Part shown: piece after piece, positions 16,452-26,200 of the stretch | Layout of the letters: every line of letters starts with the position of its first letter | How positions within the stretch are numbered: position 1 is the stretch's first letter | Source of the DNA: Umezawaea sp049997955 | GTDB taxonomy: Bacteria; Actinomycetota; Actinomycetes; Mycobacteriales; Pseudonocardiaceae | Assembly (NCBI GenBank): GCA_049997955.1 | Contig: JAEBDY010000017.1 | Span: forward strand, 206,197 to 270,196 | Direction of reading: 5' to 3' | DNA length: 64,000 nt | Program-made: the position numbers and the translations under genes | Notes under the pieces: model-generated | What the model was told of the DNA's origin: nothing | What the model saw: only the letters and a program-made list of their open reading frames with translations | Databases searched by the model: none

Positions 16452-18113
16452 TCAGCCGACCTCGGGCAGCTTCGGCCCGAGCAGGTCGTCGGCGTCGACG
16501 ATCTTGTACGCGTAGCCCTGCTCCGCGAGGAAGCGCTGGCGGTGCGCCGCGTAGTCGGTGTCCAAGGTGTCCCGCGAGACCACGGAGTAGAAGTGCGCCT
16601 GACGGCCGTCACCCTTGGGGCGCAACAACCTCCCCAGTCGCTGGGCCTCCTCCTGCCGGGACCCGAAGGTGCCGGACACCTGCACCGCCACCGAGGCCTC
16701 CGGCAGGTCGATGGAGAAGTTCGCGACCTTCGACACGACGAGCGTGCGGATCTCGCCCTTGCGGAACGCGTCGAACAGAGCCTCGCGCTCCCTGTTCTTC
16801 GTGGACCCCTGGATGATCGGCGCGTTCAGCGCCGCGCCCAGCTCGTCCAACTGGTCCAGGTACGCGCCGATCACGAGCGTCGGCTCACCGGGGTGCTTGT
16901 CCAGGATCGCTTGCACCACGGGCATCTTCGTGCGCGCCGTGGAGCAGAGCTTGTACCGCTCCTCCGGCTCGGCGGTCGCGTACAGGAGCCGCTCGTTGTC
17001 GGTCAGCGTGACGCGGACCTCGGTGCACTCCGCGGGCGCGATCCAGCCCTGCGCCTCGATGTCGCGCCACGGCACGTCGTACCGCTTCGGCCCGATGAGC
17101 GAGAACACGTCGCCCTCCTGGCCGTCCTCGCGCACCAGCGTCGCCGTCAGACCGAGGCGGCGCCGGGACTGCAGGTCCGCCGTCATGCGGAAGACGGGCG
17201 CGGGGAGCAGGTGCACCTCGTCGTAGACGATCAGGCCCCAGTCGCGCGAGTCGAACAGCTCCAGGTGCTTGTACTCGCCCTTGGACTTGCGGGTGATCAC
17301 CTGGTACGTGGCGATGGTGACCGGCCGGATCTCCTTGCGCTCGCCCGAATACTCGCCGATCTCCTCCTCGGTCAACGACGTGCGCGCGATCAGCTCGCGC
17401 TTCCACTGCCTGCCCGCGACGGTGTTCGTCACCAGGATCAGCGTGGTCGCCTGGGCCTCGGCCATCGCCGCGGCGCCGACCAGCGTCTTGCCCGCACCGC
17501 AGGGGAGCACGACGACACCGGAGCCGCCCGCCCAGAACGCCTGGGCTGCCATCCGCTGGTAGTCGCGCAGCTGCCAGCCGTCCTCGGCCAGCGAGATCGG
17601 GTGCGCCTCGCCGTCGACGTAGCCCGCGAGGTCCTCGGCGGGCCAGCCGATCTTCAGGAGCACCTGCTTGAGCCTGCCGCGCTCGCTCGGGTGCACGGCG
17701 ATCGTGTCCGGGTCGATGCGCTCGCCGAGCATCGGCGCTATCTTCTTGTGCCTCAGCACCTCTTCGAGGACCGCTCGGTCCACTGTGCTCAGCACCAGGC
17801 CGTGCACGGGGTTGTTCGCCAGCTGCAACCTGCCGAAGCGGCTCATGGTGTCGACGACGTCGACGAGCAGCGGCTGCGGCACGGGGTAGCGCGAGAACCG
17901 CACCAGTGCGTCTACGACCTGTTCCGCGTCGTGTCCGGCGGCGCGGGCGTTCCACAAGGCGAGGGGGGTGACCCGGTAGGTGTGCACGTGTTCGGGTGCG
18001 CGCTCCAGCTCCGCGAACGGGGCGATGGAGGTGCGCGCCTCGTCAGCGAGCGGGTGGTCGACCTCCAGCAGCAAGGTCTTGTCTGACTGGACGATCAACG
18101 GGCCGTCGGTCAC
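16452..18113 (-). CDS. XPB-type DNA helicase
   Basis: This 553-residue SF2 helicase is of the bacterial XPB (ERCC3) group. An N-terminal XPB-specific damage-recognition-like region (1-175) precedes helicase domain 1 with Walker A LPCGAGKT (203-210), DEVH box (298-301) and motif III GLTATLVRED (321-330). The last three residues of that block form the XPB RED motif. Domain 2 ends with motif VI QRLGRLLRPKG. Mycobacterial XPB is a 3'-5' helicase with a likely role in DNA repair. In M. tuberculosis the orthologue (Rv0861c) is next to the helicase-associated Rv0862c. Here the counterpart of Rv0862c lies about 10 kb away, separated by inserted genes. Confidence 0.94.
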   Translation of the reverse strand: MTDGPLIVQSDKTLLLEVDHPLADEARTSIAPFAELERAPEHVHTYRVTPLALWNARAAGHDAEQVVDALVRFSRYPVPQPLLVDVVDTMSRFGRLQLANNPVHGLVLSTVDRAVLEEVLRHKKIAPMLGERIDPDTIAVHPSERGRLKQVLLKIGWPAEDLAGYVDGEAHPISLAEDGWQLRDYQRMAAQAFWAGGSGVVVLPCGAGKTLVGAAAMAEAQATTLILVTNTVAGRQWKRELIARTSLTEEEIGEYSGERKEIRPVTIATYQVITRKSKGEYKHLELFDSRDWGLIVYDEVHLLPAPVFRMTADLQSRRRLGLTATLVREDGQEGDVFSLIGPKRYDVPWRDIEAQGWIAPAECTEVRVTLTDNERLLYATAEPEERYKLCSTARTKMPVVQAILDKHPGEPTLVIGAYLDQLDELGAALNAPIIQGSTKNREREALFDAFRKGEIRTLVVSKVANFSIDLPEASVAVQVSGTFGSRQEEAQRLGRLLRPKGDGRQAHFYSVVSRDTLDTDYAAHRQRFLAEQGYAYKIVDADDLLGPKLPEVG

Positions 18114-18310
18114 GGGTGCCGGCTCCTGTCGGTTGGCGTTCTTCCATTGTCACAACAACGCGCAAGCCGCAGGCAGTCCCGTGGCCCACCGCGGCCCCGA
18201 GGCGACGCCGAGCACCTGGCGGCGGTTTGGTAGAACTCTCCAAAACCAGCAATCGGGTGCCTACGTTCTGCTAGGTCCGGACACCCACGGGACCTCCAGC
18301 AAAGGTGATC

Positions 18311-20140
18311 ATGAGCAACGAGTCGACTCCCGACCCCACGTCCGACGACGCGGCGAAGACCGCGCCCCCGGCATCGGAAGCCGCCCCTGACGCCGCCGCG
18401 ACACCCGCACCCGCTCCGGACGAGGCGCCTGCTGCCAAGCCCGCGGTCAAGCGCGCGCCCAGGCCGAGGAAGACCGCCGCCAAGCCCGCCGCCGCCGAGG
18501 GGGCGGAGACCGCGGAGGTCGCGGCGGAGGCGGCGCCCGCCAAACCCGTCGCCAAGCGGGCTCCCAGGCCGAGGAAGGCACCGGCCAAGCCCGCCGCCGA
18601 GACCATCGGGACGGCGGAGGCCGCAGAGGCTCCGGCAGCCCCGATCGCCCCGGCGTCCGCGGTGGACCCCGTGGCCGCCGACCCGGTGACCGAGCCGGTC
18701 CCCGCGGTCGTCAAGCCCTCGGTCAGGCGGACCAGGGCCGCGAAGCCCGCCGCCAAGGCCGCCGCGCCCGTCGCGGCGCAGGAGCAGGCCCCGGAACCCG
18801 CCGAGCCGGTCACCGCGCCGGTGCCGGTCCCGACGGCCACCGAGGTCGCCAAGCCCGCCGAGGTCACGACGTCCGCCGAGGTCACGACGTCCGCCGAGGT
18901 CACGAGGCCCGTCGAGCCGGTGACGGAACCGGTGCCGGTTCCCACGAACGCCGAAATCGCCAAGCCCGCCGAGGTCAAGAGGCCTGTCGAGCCCGTGCCG
19001 GTTCCCGCGACCGCCGAGGTCGACAAGCCCGCCCCGGTCGAGGAGGAGCCGGTCACCGAGGCCCTGCCGATCCTCACCCCCACCGGGCCCGCCGAGCCCG
19101 TGCGGGCGAAGGACGAGCCCGAGGAGCCGGTGACCGAGGCCCTGCCGATCCTCACCCCGACCGGGCCCGCCGAACCGGCGAAGCCCGCCGAGCCGGCGCC
19201 CGTCGCCGCTCCGGCCGCGGTCGTCGAACCGGCGAAGCCCGCCGAGCCCGCGCCCGTGGCGGCTTCCGCGAAGCCGGCCGAGGAGCCGGTCGTCGCTTCC
19301 GAGAAGCCCGTCGACGAGCCCGTGGCCACTCCGGTGGAGCCCGCCGACGAGCCCGCGAAGCCCGCCGGGTCGGCTCCCGTGGCCGCTTCCGCGAAGCCCG
19401 TGGAGTCGGCGTCCGTGGCCGCTTCCGCGAAGCTCGCGGAGGCCCCGGTCGCCACCCCCGTGGAGGCCCCGGAGCCGGTGAAGGCCGCCGACCAGCCGAC
19501 CGGCCCCGCTCCCGCGGCACCCGCCCCGCAGGCAGCCCCAGGGGTTCCCCAGCAGGCCGCGGACGGCTCGGCCAACGTCCTCTACCGGAAGCCCAAGCCG
19601 GAGGACGACGAGGAGGACGAGGGCCCCTCGCGGAACTGGGGTCGGCTGATCGCGATCGTCGCCGTGGTGATCGTCCTGATCGCGGGCATCGTCTACGCCG
19701 TCACCGCGTTCGGCGGTGGCGACGACCCAAAAGACGCCTCGGCCGGTGACTGCGTGAGCCTCTCGGCCAAGTCGCTCGAGGAGTCGGAGACGGTCAAAAC
19801 GGTCGACTGCGACGACAACAATGCCCTGCTGAAGGTGGGCAAGGTGATCGGCAACGACACCGAGTCGTGCCCGGAGACGACCTTCTACCAGCAGTACCCG
19901 GTCGACGGGAAGCCCACGCAGGGCTTCCGGCTGTGCCTGCTGCCGAACCTGGCCGAGGGGTCCTGCTACCAGCTCGACGAGAGCGCGAACTACGTCAAGG
20001 CCGAGTGCAAGGGGGTCGAGGCCCTCAAGGTGGTCAAGGTCATCGAGGGGACCGACGACACGAGCCAGTGCCCGGACGGCGCGGGCGAGTCGTACCCGGA
20101 ACCGAAGGTGACGTACTGCTTCGCACCCGCCGAGAGCTGA
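18311..20140 (+). CDS. Membrane protein with Ala/Pro-rich repeats and eight-cysteine ectodomain (paralog 1)
   Basis: This 609-residue protein has a long low-complexity Ala/Pro/Val/Glu N-terminal region of about 440 residues with imperfect repeats (EEPVTEALPILTPTGPAEP occurs twice; KRAPRPRK twice). One membrane helix follows (LIAIVAVVIVLIAGIVYAVTAF, about 446-467), then an outer C-terminal domain of about 135 residues. That domain has eight cysteines in two similar halves, each of the form GxC...C...KVxKV...C...Y...C. Orientation is predicted with the N terminus inside and the Cys domain outside. I do not know its function. ATG is preferred over GTG six bases upstream because AAAGGTGA then sits at proper spacing. 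A terminator follows. Confidence 0.85.
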   Translation: MSNESTPDPTSDDAAKTAPPASEAAPDAAATPAPAPDEAPAAKPAVKRAPRPRKTAAKPAAAEGAETAEVAAEAAPAKPVAKRAPRPRKAPAKPAAETIGTAEAAEAPAAPIAPASAVDPVAADPVTEPVPAVVKPSVRRTRAAKPAAKAAAPVAAQEQAPEPAEPVTAPVPVPTATEVAKPAEVTTSAEVTTSAEVTRPVEPVTEPVPVPTNAEIAKPAEVKRPVEPVPVPATAEVDKPAPVEEEPVTEALPILTPTGPAEPVRAKDEPEEPVTEALPILTPTGPAEPAKPAEPAPVAAPAAVVEPAKPAEPAPVAASAKPAEEPVVASEKPVDEPVATPVEPADEPAKPAGSAPVAASAKPVESASVAASAKLAEAPVATPVEAPEPVKAADQPTGPAPAAPAPQAAPGVPQQAADGSANVLYRKPKPEDDEEDEGPSRNWGRLIAIVAVVIVLIAGIVYAVTAFGGGDDPKDASAGDCVSLSAKSLEESETVKTVDCDDNNALLKVGKVIGNDTESCPETTFYQQYPVDGKPTQGFRLCLLPNLAEGSCYQLDESANYVKAECKGVEALKVVKVIEGTDDTSQCPDGAGESYPEPKVTYCFAPAES

Positions 20141-20151
20141 TCGGAGCTTGA

Positions 20152-20197
20152 TCCCGTACCACCATGTGGGAGTAAACCTCTACGTGGTGGTACGGGA
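20152..20197 (+). terminator. Rho-independent terminator after paralog 1
   Basis: A stem with arms TCCCGTACCACCATGT and ACGTGGTGGTACGGGA (15 of 16 pairs) encloses a 14-base loop and is followed within a few bases by CTTCTTTTT. It lies 12 bases after the stop of the Ala/Pro-rich protein and before the next paralog, so the second paralog probably has its own promoter or is expressed by readthrough. Confidence 0.85.
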
Positions 20198-20255
20198 GAC
20201 ACTTCTTTTTGCCACTTTTCGGTGAATACCGTCAACTCGCCGAGCGCCGGTGCCG

Positions 20256-20732
20256 ATGTCCAGCACCATGCGCAAGATCGTCACCGGTCTCGGTGTGGTT
20301 GCCCTCGTCCTGCTCGGCGTGTACGCCCTCGGCTTCTTCGACAGCGAGCAGCCGCCGGTGCCCGTCGGCCAGTGCGCCAGCGTCTCCCGCGCCGCTGACG
20401 CCCCCCGCTTCACCCCTCTGGACTGCGGTTCCGACCAGGCGAACGTCAAGGTCGCCAAGGTCGTGGCCCAGACCGGGGAGGGCTGCCCCGCGGGTGGTTC
20501 CAGCTACTCGACCTTCACCTCCAGCGTCACCCTGTGCCTGATCCCGAACCTCGTCGAAGGCTCCTGCTACGGCCAGGACCGGGTCGCCGGACTGCTGAAG
20601 GTGCCGTGCGGCACCGCCCAGTCGGTCAAGGTCGCGAAGGTCCTCGGCGGCGGCGCGGCGTGCGGGGAGCAACGCGCTGTGTCATACCCGGAACCCGCCG
20701 TGACCTTCTGCCTCGCGGAGGGCGGCGCCTGA
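20256..20732 (+). CDS. Membrane-anchored eight-cysteine ectodomain protein (paralog 2)
   Basis: This 158-residue protein starts with a short basic segment and one membrane helix (IVTGLGVVALVLLGVYALGFF, about 8-28), followed by an outer domain homologous to the C-terminal domain of the preceding protein. It has eight cysteines in two halves: VGQC, LDC, GCPAG, TLC in the first and EGSC, VPC, AC, TFC in the second, with VKVAKV in each half. It lacks the long Pro/Ala region of its neighbour. The ATG at 20256 is chosen; a GTG six bases upstream and an ATG twelve bases downstream are alternatives. Function unknown. Confidence 0.82.
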   Translation: MSSTMRKIVTGLGVVALVLLGVYALGFFDSEQPPVPVGQCASVSRAADAPRFTPLDCGSDQANVKVAKVVAQTGEGCPAGGSSYSTFTSSVTLCLIPNLVEGSCYGQDRVAGLLKVPCGTAQSVKVAKVLGGGAACGEQRAVSYPEPAVTFCLAEGGA

Positions 20733-20810
20733 CAACGATGTGGTCACTTCGCTGCGCCGATCCGGGCCGCCGGCTACGTTTCGGCCTCCCGTGAAGCGAG
20801 AGGACCACCC

Positions 20811-21575
20811 GTGAGCACGCCCAACTACCCGCCACCAGGCCCACCCCAGGGCCCGGTCCCGCCTCCGTACGGGGCGCAGCCGCCGCCGTACGGCCAGCAG
20901 GGCCCGCAGCAGGGTTGGGGCCAGCACCAGCAGCCGCCACCGCCGCAGGGCTGGGCGCCGCCGCAGCAGCCCGGCCAGCCGCCGTACGGGGCGCAGCCCG
21001 CGTTCGGCCAGCCCGGCCAGCAGCTGCCCCCGATGCCGCCCGCCAAGAAGGGCGGCGGCAAGGTCAAGCTCGTCCTGACGCTGCTCGTGGTGGCGGGCCT
21101 GGTCGTCGGCGGCTACTTCCTGAACAAGAGTTCGCCGTCCAGCGCGAACGCGGGTGACTGCATCAACATCATCTCGGCCAGCATCGTCGACCCGAAGATC
21201 GAGAAGGTCGAGTGCGGCTCGCAGAGCGCCGCGTACAAGGTCGCGAAGAACCTGGACAGCGCTTCGGACACGTGCCCGGAGGGCGACTACGGGTCGTACT
21301 CCGAGAGCGGTCGGCGGAGCAGCGGCTACACGCTCTGCCTGATGCTGAACGCGGCCGAGGGCGACTGCTTCAAGACCGAGGGCAACTTCGTCTCGGGCAA
21401 GACCAGCAAGGTCACCTGCGACGCGTCGGCCAGCTACAAGATCTCGAAGGTCGTGACCGGCAGCACCGACAAGGCGGTGTGCGGTGGCGACGGGAACGAA
21501 CTGGTCTACTCCGAGCCCGCGACCGTCCTGTGCCGGATCGCGCCGGACGAGACGGGCGGCACCGTCGGGGGCTGA
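20811..21575 (+). CDS. Membrane-anchored eight-cysteine ectodomain protein with Pro/Gln-rich N terminus (paralog 3)
   Basis: This is the third member of the tandem family, 254 residues. An N-terminal Pro/Gly/Gln-rich cytoplasmic stretch (1-78, repeated PPYGAQP and QQGW units) leads to a membrane helix (LVLTLLVVAGLVVGGYFL, about 87-104) and an eight-cysteine domain with the same two-half pattern (AGDC, VEC, TCPEG, TLC, then EGDC, VTC, VC, VLC). The pattern resembles actinobacterial LppU/SCO3897-type secreted domains, but this is a similarity judged by eye. It uses a GTG start. Tandem position and shared cysteine spacing show that the three genes arose by duplication. Confidence 0.83.
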   Translation: MSTPNYPPPGPPQGPVPPPYGAQPPPYGQQGPQQGWGQHQQPPPPQGWAPPQQPGQPPYGAQPAFGQPGQQLPPMPPAKKGGGKVKLVLTLLVVAGLVVGGYFLNKSSPSSANAGDCINIISASIVDPKIEKVECGSQSAAYKVAKNLDSASDTCPEGDYGSYSESGRRSSGYTLCLMLNAAEGDCFKTEGNFVSGKTSKVTCDASASYKISKVVTGSTDKAVCGGDGNELVYSEPATVLCRIAPDETGGTVGG

Positions 21576-21763
21576 CGGACGCGGGGACGGTCCCGGGGTC
21601 GTCCCCGCCCGGCCGGACGGGGCGACGGGCTAGACCACTGGGCTTCACGACGGCGCGGAACACGCGTGCCCAACCCCGGAAACGGGCGTGGGTACCGCTG
21701 TTCGGGCGGTGTGCGCGTTGGGCCAATCCAGTGATGGATCTTGACGTCCTCGCGGAAAACCGA

Positions 21764-21796
21764 AACGGGGCGGTCACCCAAGGTGACCGCCCCGTT
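21764..21796. terminator. Perfect 15-bp hairpin between convergent genes
   Basis: Arms AACGGGGCGGTCACC and GGTGACCGCCCCGTT are perfectly complementary around a three-base loop. The hairpin lies 8 bases past the stop of the minus-strand lipoprotein gene and about 190 bases past the stop of paralog 3. It would serve mainly as the terminator of the minus-strand gene. The stretch 21576-21763 holds no gene I can support. Confidence 0.8.
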
Positions 21797-21804
21797 CCAG
21801 TTGG

Positions 21805-22797
21805 CTAGTTCGTCGTGCCCGGTGGCAGCAGTTGCTGCACGTCGAGCCTGCGCGGCAGCACGTCCTCGGTGTCCATCATGTCCGCGACCCGCTGGAGGCG
21901 GATCGGGTTGAGGGACAGCGGGAAGGTGCCGACGGAGACCAGCGACGCGGTCTGCTGGTCGACGTCGATGTAGCTGCTCAGGACGTCCTGGACGCTGATC
22001 TTGTTGTTCGTCGCGGCCTGCTGCGCGTTGCGCAGGACCGAGCGGAACAGCGCCAGCGTCTTGGGGTTGCCGTCGGCGAACTTCTTGCTCGCCGCGTACC
22101 CCGACATCGGGAAGTCCTTCGTCGGGCCGATCGCGGTGTCGGTCACCACACGGGCGCCGATGTCCCGCTGGGCCTTGGTGATGAACGGCTCGATCATCCA
22201 GGCGGCGTCGACGCTCTGGGACTCCATCGCGGTGATCATCTGGTCGAACGGGAGCTCGCGGAAGGCGATCCGCTGCTTCTCGATGCCCGCGGTGTCCAGC
22301 ACGGCCCTGGTGGTCAGGGCGCCGATGTCGTTGTCGTCGGGCACCGCGATGCGCGGCGCGGGGATCTGGGAGGCGCTGTTGTAGCTCTGCTTGGTCGTGA
22401 CCAGCGCCATCGAGTTGGCGCCCGCCTGGTAGGCCTCGCCCTGGAGTTGCAGCTGCGTGTCCTCGACGGCGACCTTGCGGAACAGGGTCACGTGGCTCGC
22501 CCAGGTGATGTCCAGCGTGGTGTCGAGCTGCTTGATGCCCTCGTCCTCGCTGGTCTGGGGCACGAGCTGGACTTGGAGCCCGGCCTTCTCGAACAGCTTC
22601 TCGTTGATCGCGATGCGGAGCGGGGCGACGTCCACGACCGGCATGACGCCGATGCGGAGCGTGTTGCGCTCGATGTCGGTGGCGCCGTTGTCGCCGCCAC
22701 CGGGCAGCAGGCTGCACCCCGCGGTGGTGGAGACGACGGTCAGGGCACACGCGACCAGCGCTGCCGCACGTCGCAGAACATGCGCTCGGGTAGGCAT
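21805..22797 (-). CDS. NrtA/SsuA-type ABC substrate-binding lipoprotein (orphan)
   Basis: This 330-residue lipoprotein has a basic start, a hydrophobic stretch and lipobox TAGC with Cys28. The mature part is a periplasmic-binding fold of the NMT1/SsuA/NrtA family (LRIGVMPVVDVAPLRIAINEKLFEKAGL, DITWASHVTLFRK, SVDAAWMIEPFITKA). Family members bind nitrate, sulfonates or thiamine precursors. The ligand cannot be fixed from sequence. No permease or ATPase gene is adjacent. It is divergent from a sensor kinase with a nitrate/nitrite-sensing-type domain, so it might instead present a ligand to that sensor; this is speculation. Confidence 0.85.
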   Translation of the reverse strand: MPTRAHVLRRAAALVACALTVVSTTAGCSLLPGGGDNGATDIERNTLRIGVMPVVDVAPLRIAINEKLFEKAGLQVQLVPQTSEDEGIKQLDTTLDITWASHVTLFRKVAVEDTQLQLQGEAYQAGANSMALVTTKQSYNSASQIPAPRIAVPDDNDIGALTTRAVLDTAGIEKQRIAFRELPFDQMITAMESQSVDAAWMIEPFITKAQRDIGARVVTDTAIGPTKDFPMSGYAASKKFADGNPKTLALFRSVLRNAQQAATNNKISVQDVLSSYIDVDQQTASLVSVGTFPLSLNPIRLQRVADMMDTEDVLPRRLDVQQLLPPGTTN

Positions 22798-23283
22798 GGC
22801 ACCTCTCGCCTGGTTGACTCGGGGAGTCGAGTTGATCAGTGTTCGTCGTCACGCGCCATACTTGCCGTCAGGCCGCCGGGGATGGTGGCTCAGAGGCAGA
22901 TAGGTATCGACGTTCGGGGATGTTAACCACCCGGACGTATGAAGCGACAGCCCAACTCGATACGGTGCGTGCTGCTAGAGGCTTCCATGAAGCAGGGGCA
23001 GACCATTACGCTGCCGGCCGGGTGGTACAGGTCCTAGCGGACCATCGGGTTCCTGGAGCAGAATGGGGCGCTCGGGTCAGCGCTAGGCTCCTGTACGGCA
23101 ATTCGCCTGATTTTGCGAGTCCATACTTCGGTCCGGGGGAGAGGCCGGGGACACTGCTGCCGGAAGAGGAAGCCCAGGGTGGCCCGACGAGAGAGAGGTC
23201 CCAGCCAGTCCGGCGCGGGGACCGCAACCCGCTCCGATAGGCCCGAAACGGGTGACGGACTGGCTGCGCTACGTGATGCAACT
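22798..23283. promoter_or_regulatory. Divergent intergenic region between the lipoprotein gene and the conservon
   Basis: This 486-base stretch holds no gene that I can support. It must contain the promoters for both flanking transcripts. The only symmetrical site I see is GACTCGGGGAGTC at 22816-22828, 19 bases before the lipoprotein start, which could be an operator. No terminator or RNA structure was recognised. Confidence 0.4.
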
Positions 23284-26200
23284 GTGACCGAGTCGACGGG
23301 ATCTGGAAAAACCGACGTGCCGCAGAACAGCGCAGCAGATGCGCAGAGCGCTCGTACGTCGAGCTTCCGGCTGCGCAACTGGCGCCTCCGGACCAAGCTG
23401 TTCGCCGTGCTGCTCATCCCGACCGTCGCCGCGCTCGCGCTGGGCGGCCTCCGGGTGCAGTCGGACCTGCAGAGCGCGACCGACTTCAACCAGCTGGCGA
23501 ACGAGGTCCAGCTGGAGAGCTCCGTCGCGGACCTCGTGCAGCAACTCCAACGCGAGCGCGACCTGAGCGTGAGCCACGTGGCCTCGGGCAAGCAGATCGA
23601 CCGGGTCGTGCTCGACCGCCAGCTGCGCCGGGTGAACGACACCCTGGACGCTCTGCAGACCAAGATCACCGAACTGAGCGGCGACCTGGACGCGGAAGAG
23701 GCCGACCGCTTCCGCCGCGCCGCCGAGCAGCTCAAGCGCCTCAACAGCCTCCGCAACGCCGTGCGCGACACCGCGTACCCCTCGGACGCCGTCCTGCGCA
23801 CCTACTCCGAGTCGGTGGAGAGCCTCCTCGACCTCGGTGAACAGGCCATCGCGGGCATCAACGACCCCGAGCTGGTGCGGTTGCACCTGGCGACCAACGC
23901 GATCGCGCGCATCAAGGAGCAGGAGTCCCGCAAGCGCGGCATCCTGCTCGACGTCTTCCAGCGCAAGGACTTCCCCGCGGGCCAGCAGCGCCTGCTGCTG
24001 GCGGCGAACGCCGAGCTCGAAGCGGCCCGGAACGACTTCCGCAAGTCGGCGTCGCCCGACCAGGCGAAGATCTACGACGACACCGTCACGGGTCTGATCG
24101 TCGACACGGCGAACGACATGCAGGAGTCGGCGCTGAACCTGGCGGCGACGAACTCCAGCCTCCAGTCGCTGAGCCCGGAGCGGTGGGACATCGCCTCCAC
24201 GCTGACGGTCAACCTGACCCGCGACGTGGAGAACCTGCTGCTGGAGCAGCTGCAGAACCGCACGGACGAGAAGACCGGCGCCGCCCGCGCCGCCGCGTTC
24301 CGCGACTCGGGCCTGGTGCTCGCCGCGCTGCTGCTGGCGCTGGCCATGGCCCTGTTCGTCGCCCGCTCGATCCTCACCCCGCTGCGCATCCTGCGTCGCA
24401 CCGCTCTCGCGGTGGCCGACCACGGTCTGCCGGAGGCGGTCGAGAAGATCCTCGCCGACCCGAACCCGCAGCTCGCGGCGCAGAACGCCATCGCGCCCGT
24501 GCCGATCACGACCAGGGAAGAAGTCGGCCAGGTGGCGCGGGCGTTCGACGCGGTGCACGGCGAGGCGGTCCGCCTGGCGGCCCAGCAGGCCCTGCTGCGC
24601 GACAACGTCAACGCGATGTTCGTCAACCTCTCCCGCCGCTCGCAGGCGCTGGTCGAACGCCAGCTGAACCTGATCGACCGGCTGGAGCAGGACGAGCAGG
24701 ACCCGGACCAGCTCGCCAGCCTGTTCGAGCTCGACCACCTCGCGACCCGCATGCGCCGCAACTCGGAGAACCTCCTGGTCCTCTCCGGCACCGACCTCTC
24801 GCGTCGCCTCACCCGGCCCGTTCCCGCGGCCGAGGTGCTGGGCGCGGCGGTGTCCGAGGTCGAGCAGTACGCACGGGTGCAGGTCGGCCAGACCCCGGAG
24901 CTCACGGTCCAGGGCCGCGCGGTCAACGACCTCGTGCACCTGATCGCCGAGCTGCTGGACAACGCGACCGCGTTCTCCGACCCCGTGACCAAGGTCACGG
25001 TCCGGACGGCGCGCACCCGCAAGGGTGAACTGGCGATCGAGATCCAGGACCGCGGCGTGGGCATGGCCGAGCAGGACATCGTCGACGCCAACGAGCGGCT
25101 GGCCGACCCGCCGGACGTCGACGTCGCCGTGTCCCGCCGAATGGGCCTCTACGTGGTCGCCCGGCTGGCCAAGCGCCACGACATCAAGGTCCGCCTGCGG
25201 GTCAACGAGGACATCGAGGGCGGCACCACCGCGCTCGTCGTCGTCCCCGGCACGCTCGTCGCGCAGCCCGGTGAGGCCCCCGCCCCGATGGGTGGGCCGA
25301 CCGAGGCGCTCCCGGACTACAACCCGGCCCAGCGCGCCAGCGGCATCGCGGGCGCGTTCAGCGGCTCGCCGCGCTTCGACGACGACGGCGGCAACAGCTT
25401 CCCCTCGCAGGGCGGCGGTTTCCCCTCGCAGGGCGGCGGCACGGGCGACACCGGGTTCCACTCGGCGGGCAGCCTGACGAACACCGGCGGCTTCCCGTCG
25501 CAGGAGTTCAGCCCCACCGGGAGCTTCCCGGCTCCGGACCTGAACATGCCGGTCAGCTTCGTGCGGGGCGACTCCGTCCCCGAGCCCAACGCGGTGCCCG
25601 CGTTCGGCGTCACGCGGTCGGACGACGACTCCGGGGTCTGGATGCCCATGTCGGGCGACCAGGCGCCGTCGGAGAAGGTGTGGCCCGAGCACGCCAACGC
25701 CCACGACCCCGGTCCCTCCACCGGTGAGCAGACCCTGTTCACCGCCTACGAGGACCGGCACGAGGACGCCTCGGCGCCCATCCAGTCGGGCTACGAGACG
25801 ACCCGCTTCGAGCCCGTGGTGCCCCGCGCCGCGGTGGCGGAGCCCGAGCCGGAGCGGCGCAACGGCAACACGCCCGCGCGCAAGGAGGTCGACCACGACC
25901 TCGACGCCCCGACCGAGCGCCTGCCGATCTACGAGGCTGTCCTGTCGCAGTGGTTCCAGGCGGTGGGCAGCGAGACCTCGGCGGCCAAGGCGCAAGCCGT
26001 GCCCGCCGCGGAGCACCACGAACCGGCGCGGACCCCCGAGCCGGAGTCCGAGCCCGTGGTCGCGGAGCGCGAGGAAGTGGCGCTGCCGACCCGCAAGCCG
26101 AAACCCGTACCCGCCGTGGCCCCCACCACCACCGAGGTTTCCGTACCCTCAAGGCTCGACGGTCTGTCGGCTTCGGGTCTCCCGAAGCGGGCGCCGCGAC

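Noticed and set aside
22839..23240. 133-codon open frame between the lipoprotein gene and cvnA
   Set aside because: Composition and codon use are unlike neighbouring genes, no ribosome-binding site is visible, and it overlaps the promoter region needed by both flanking genes.
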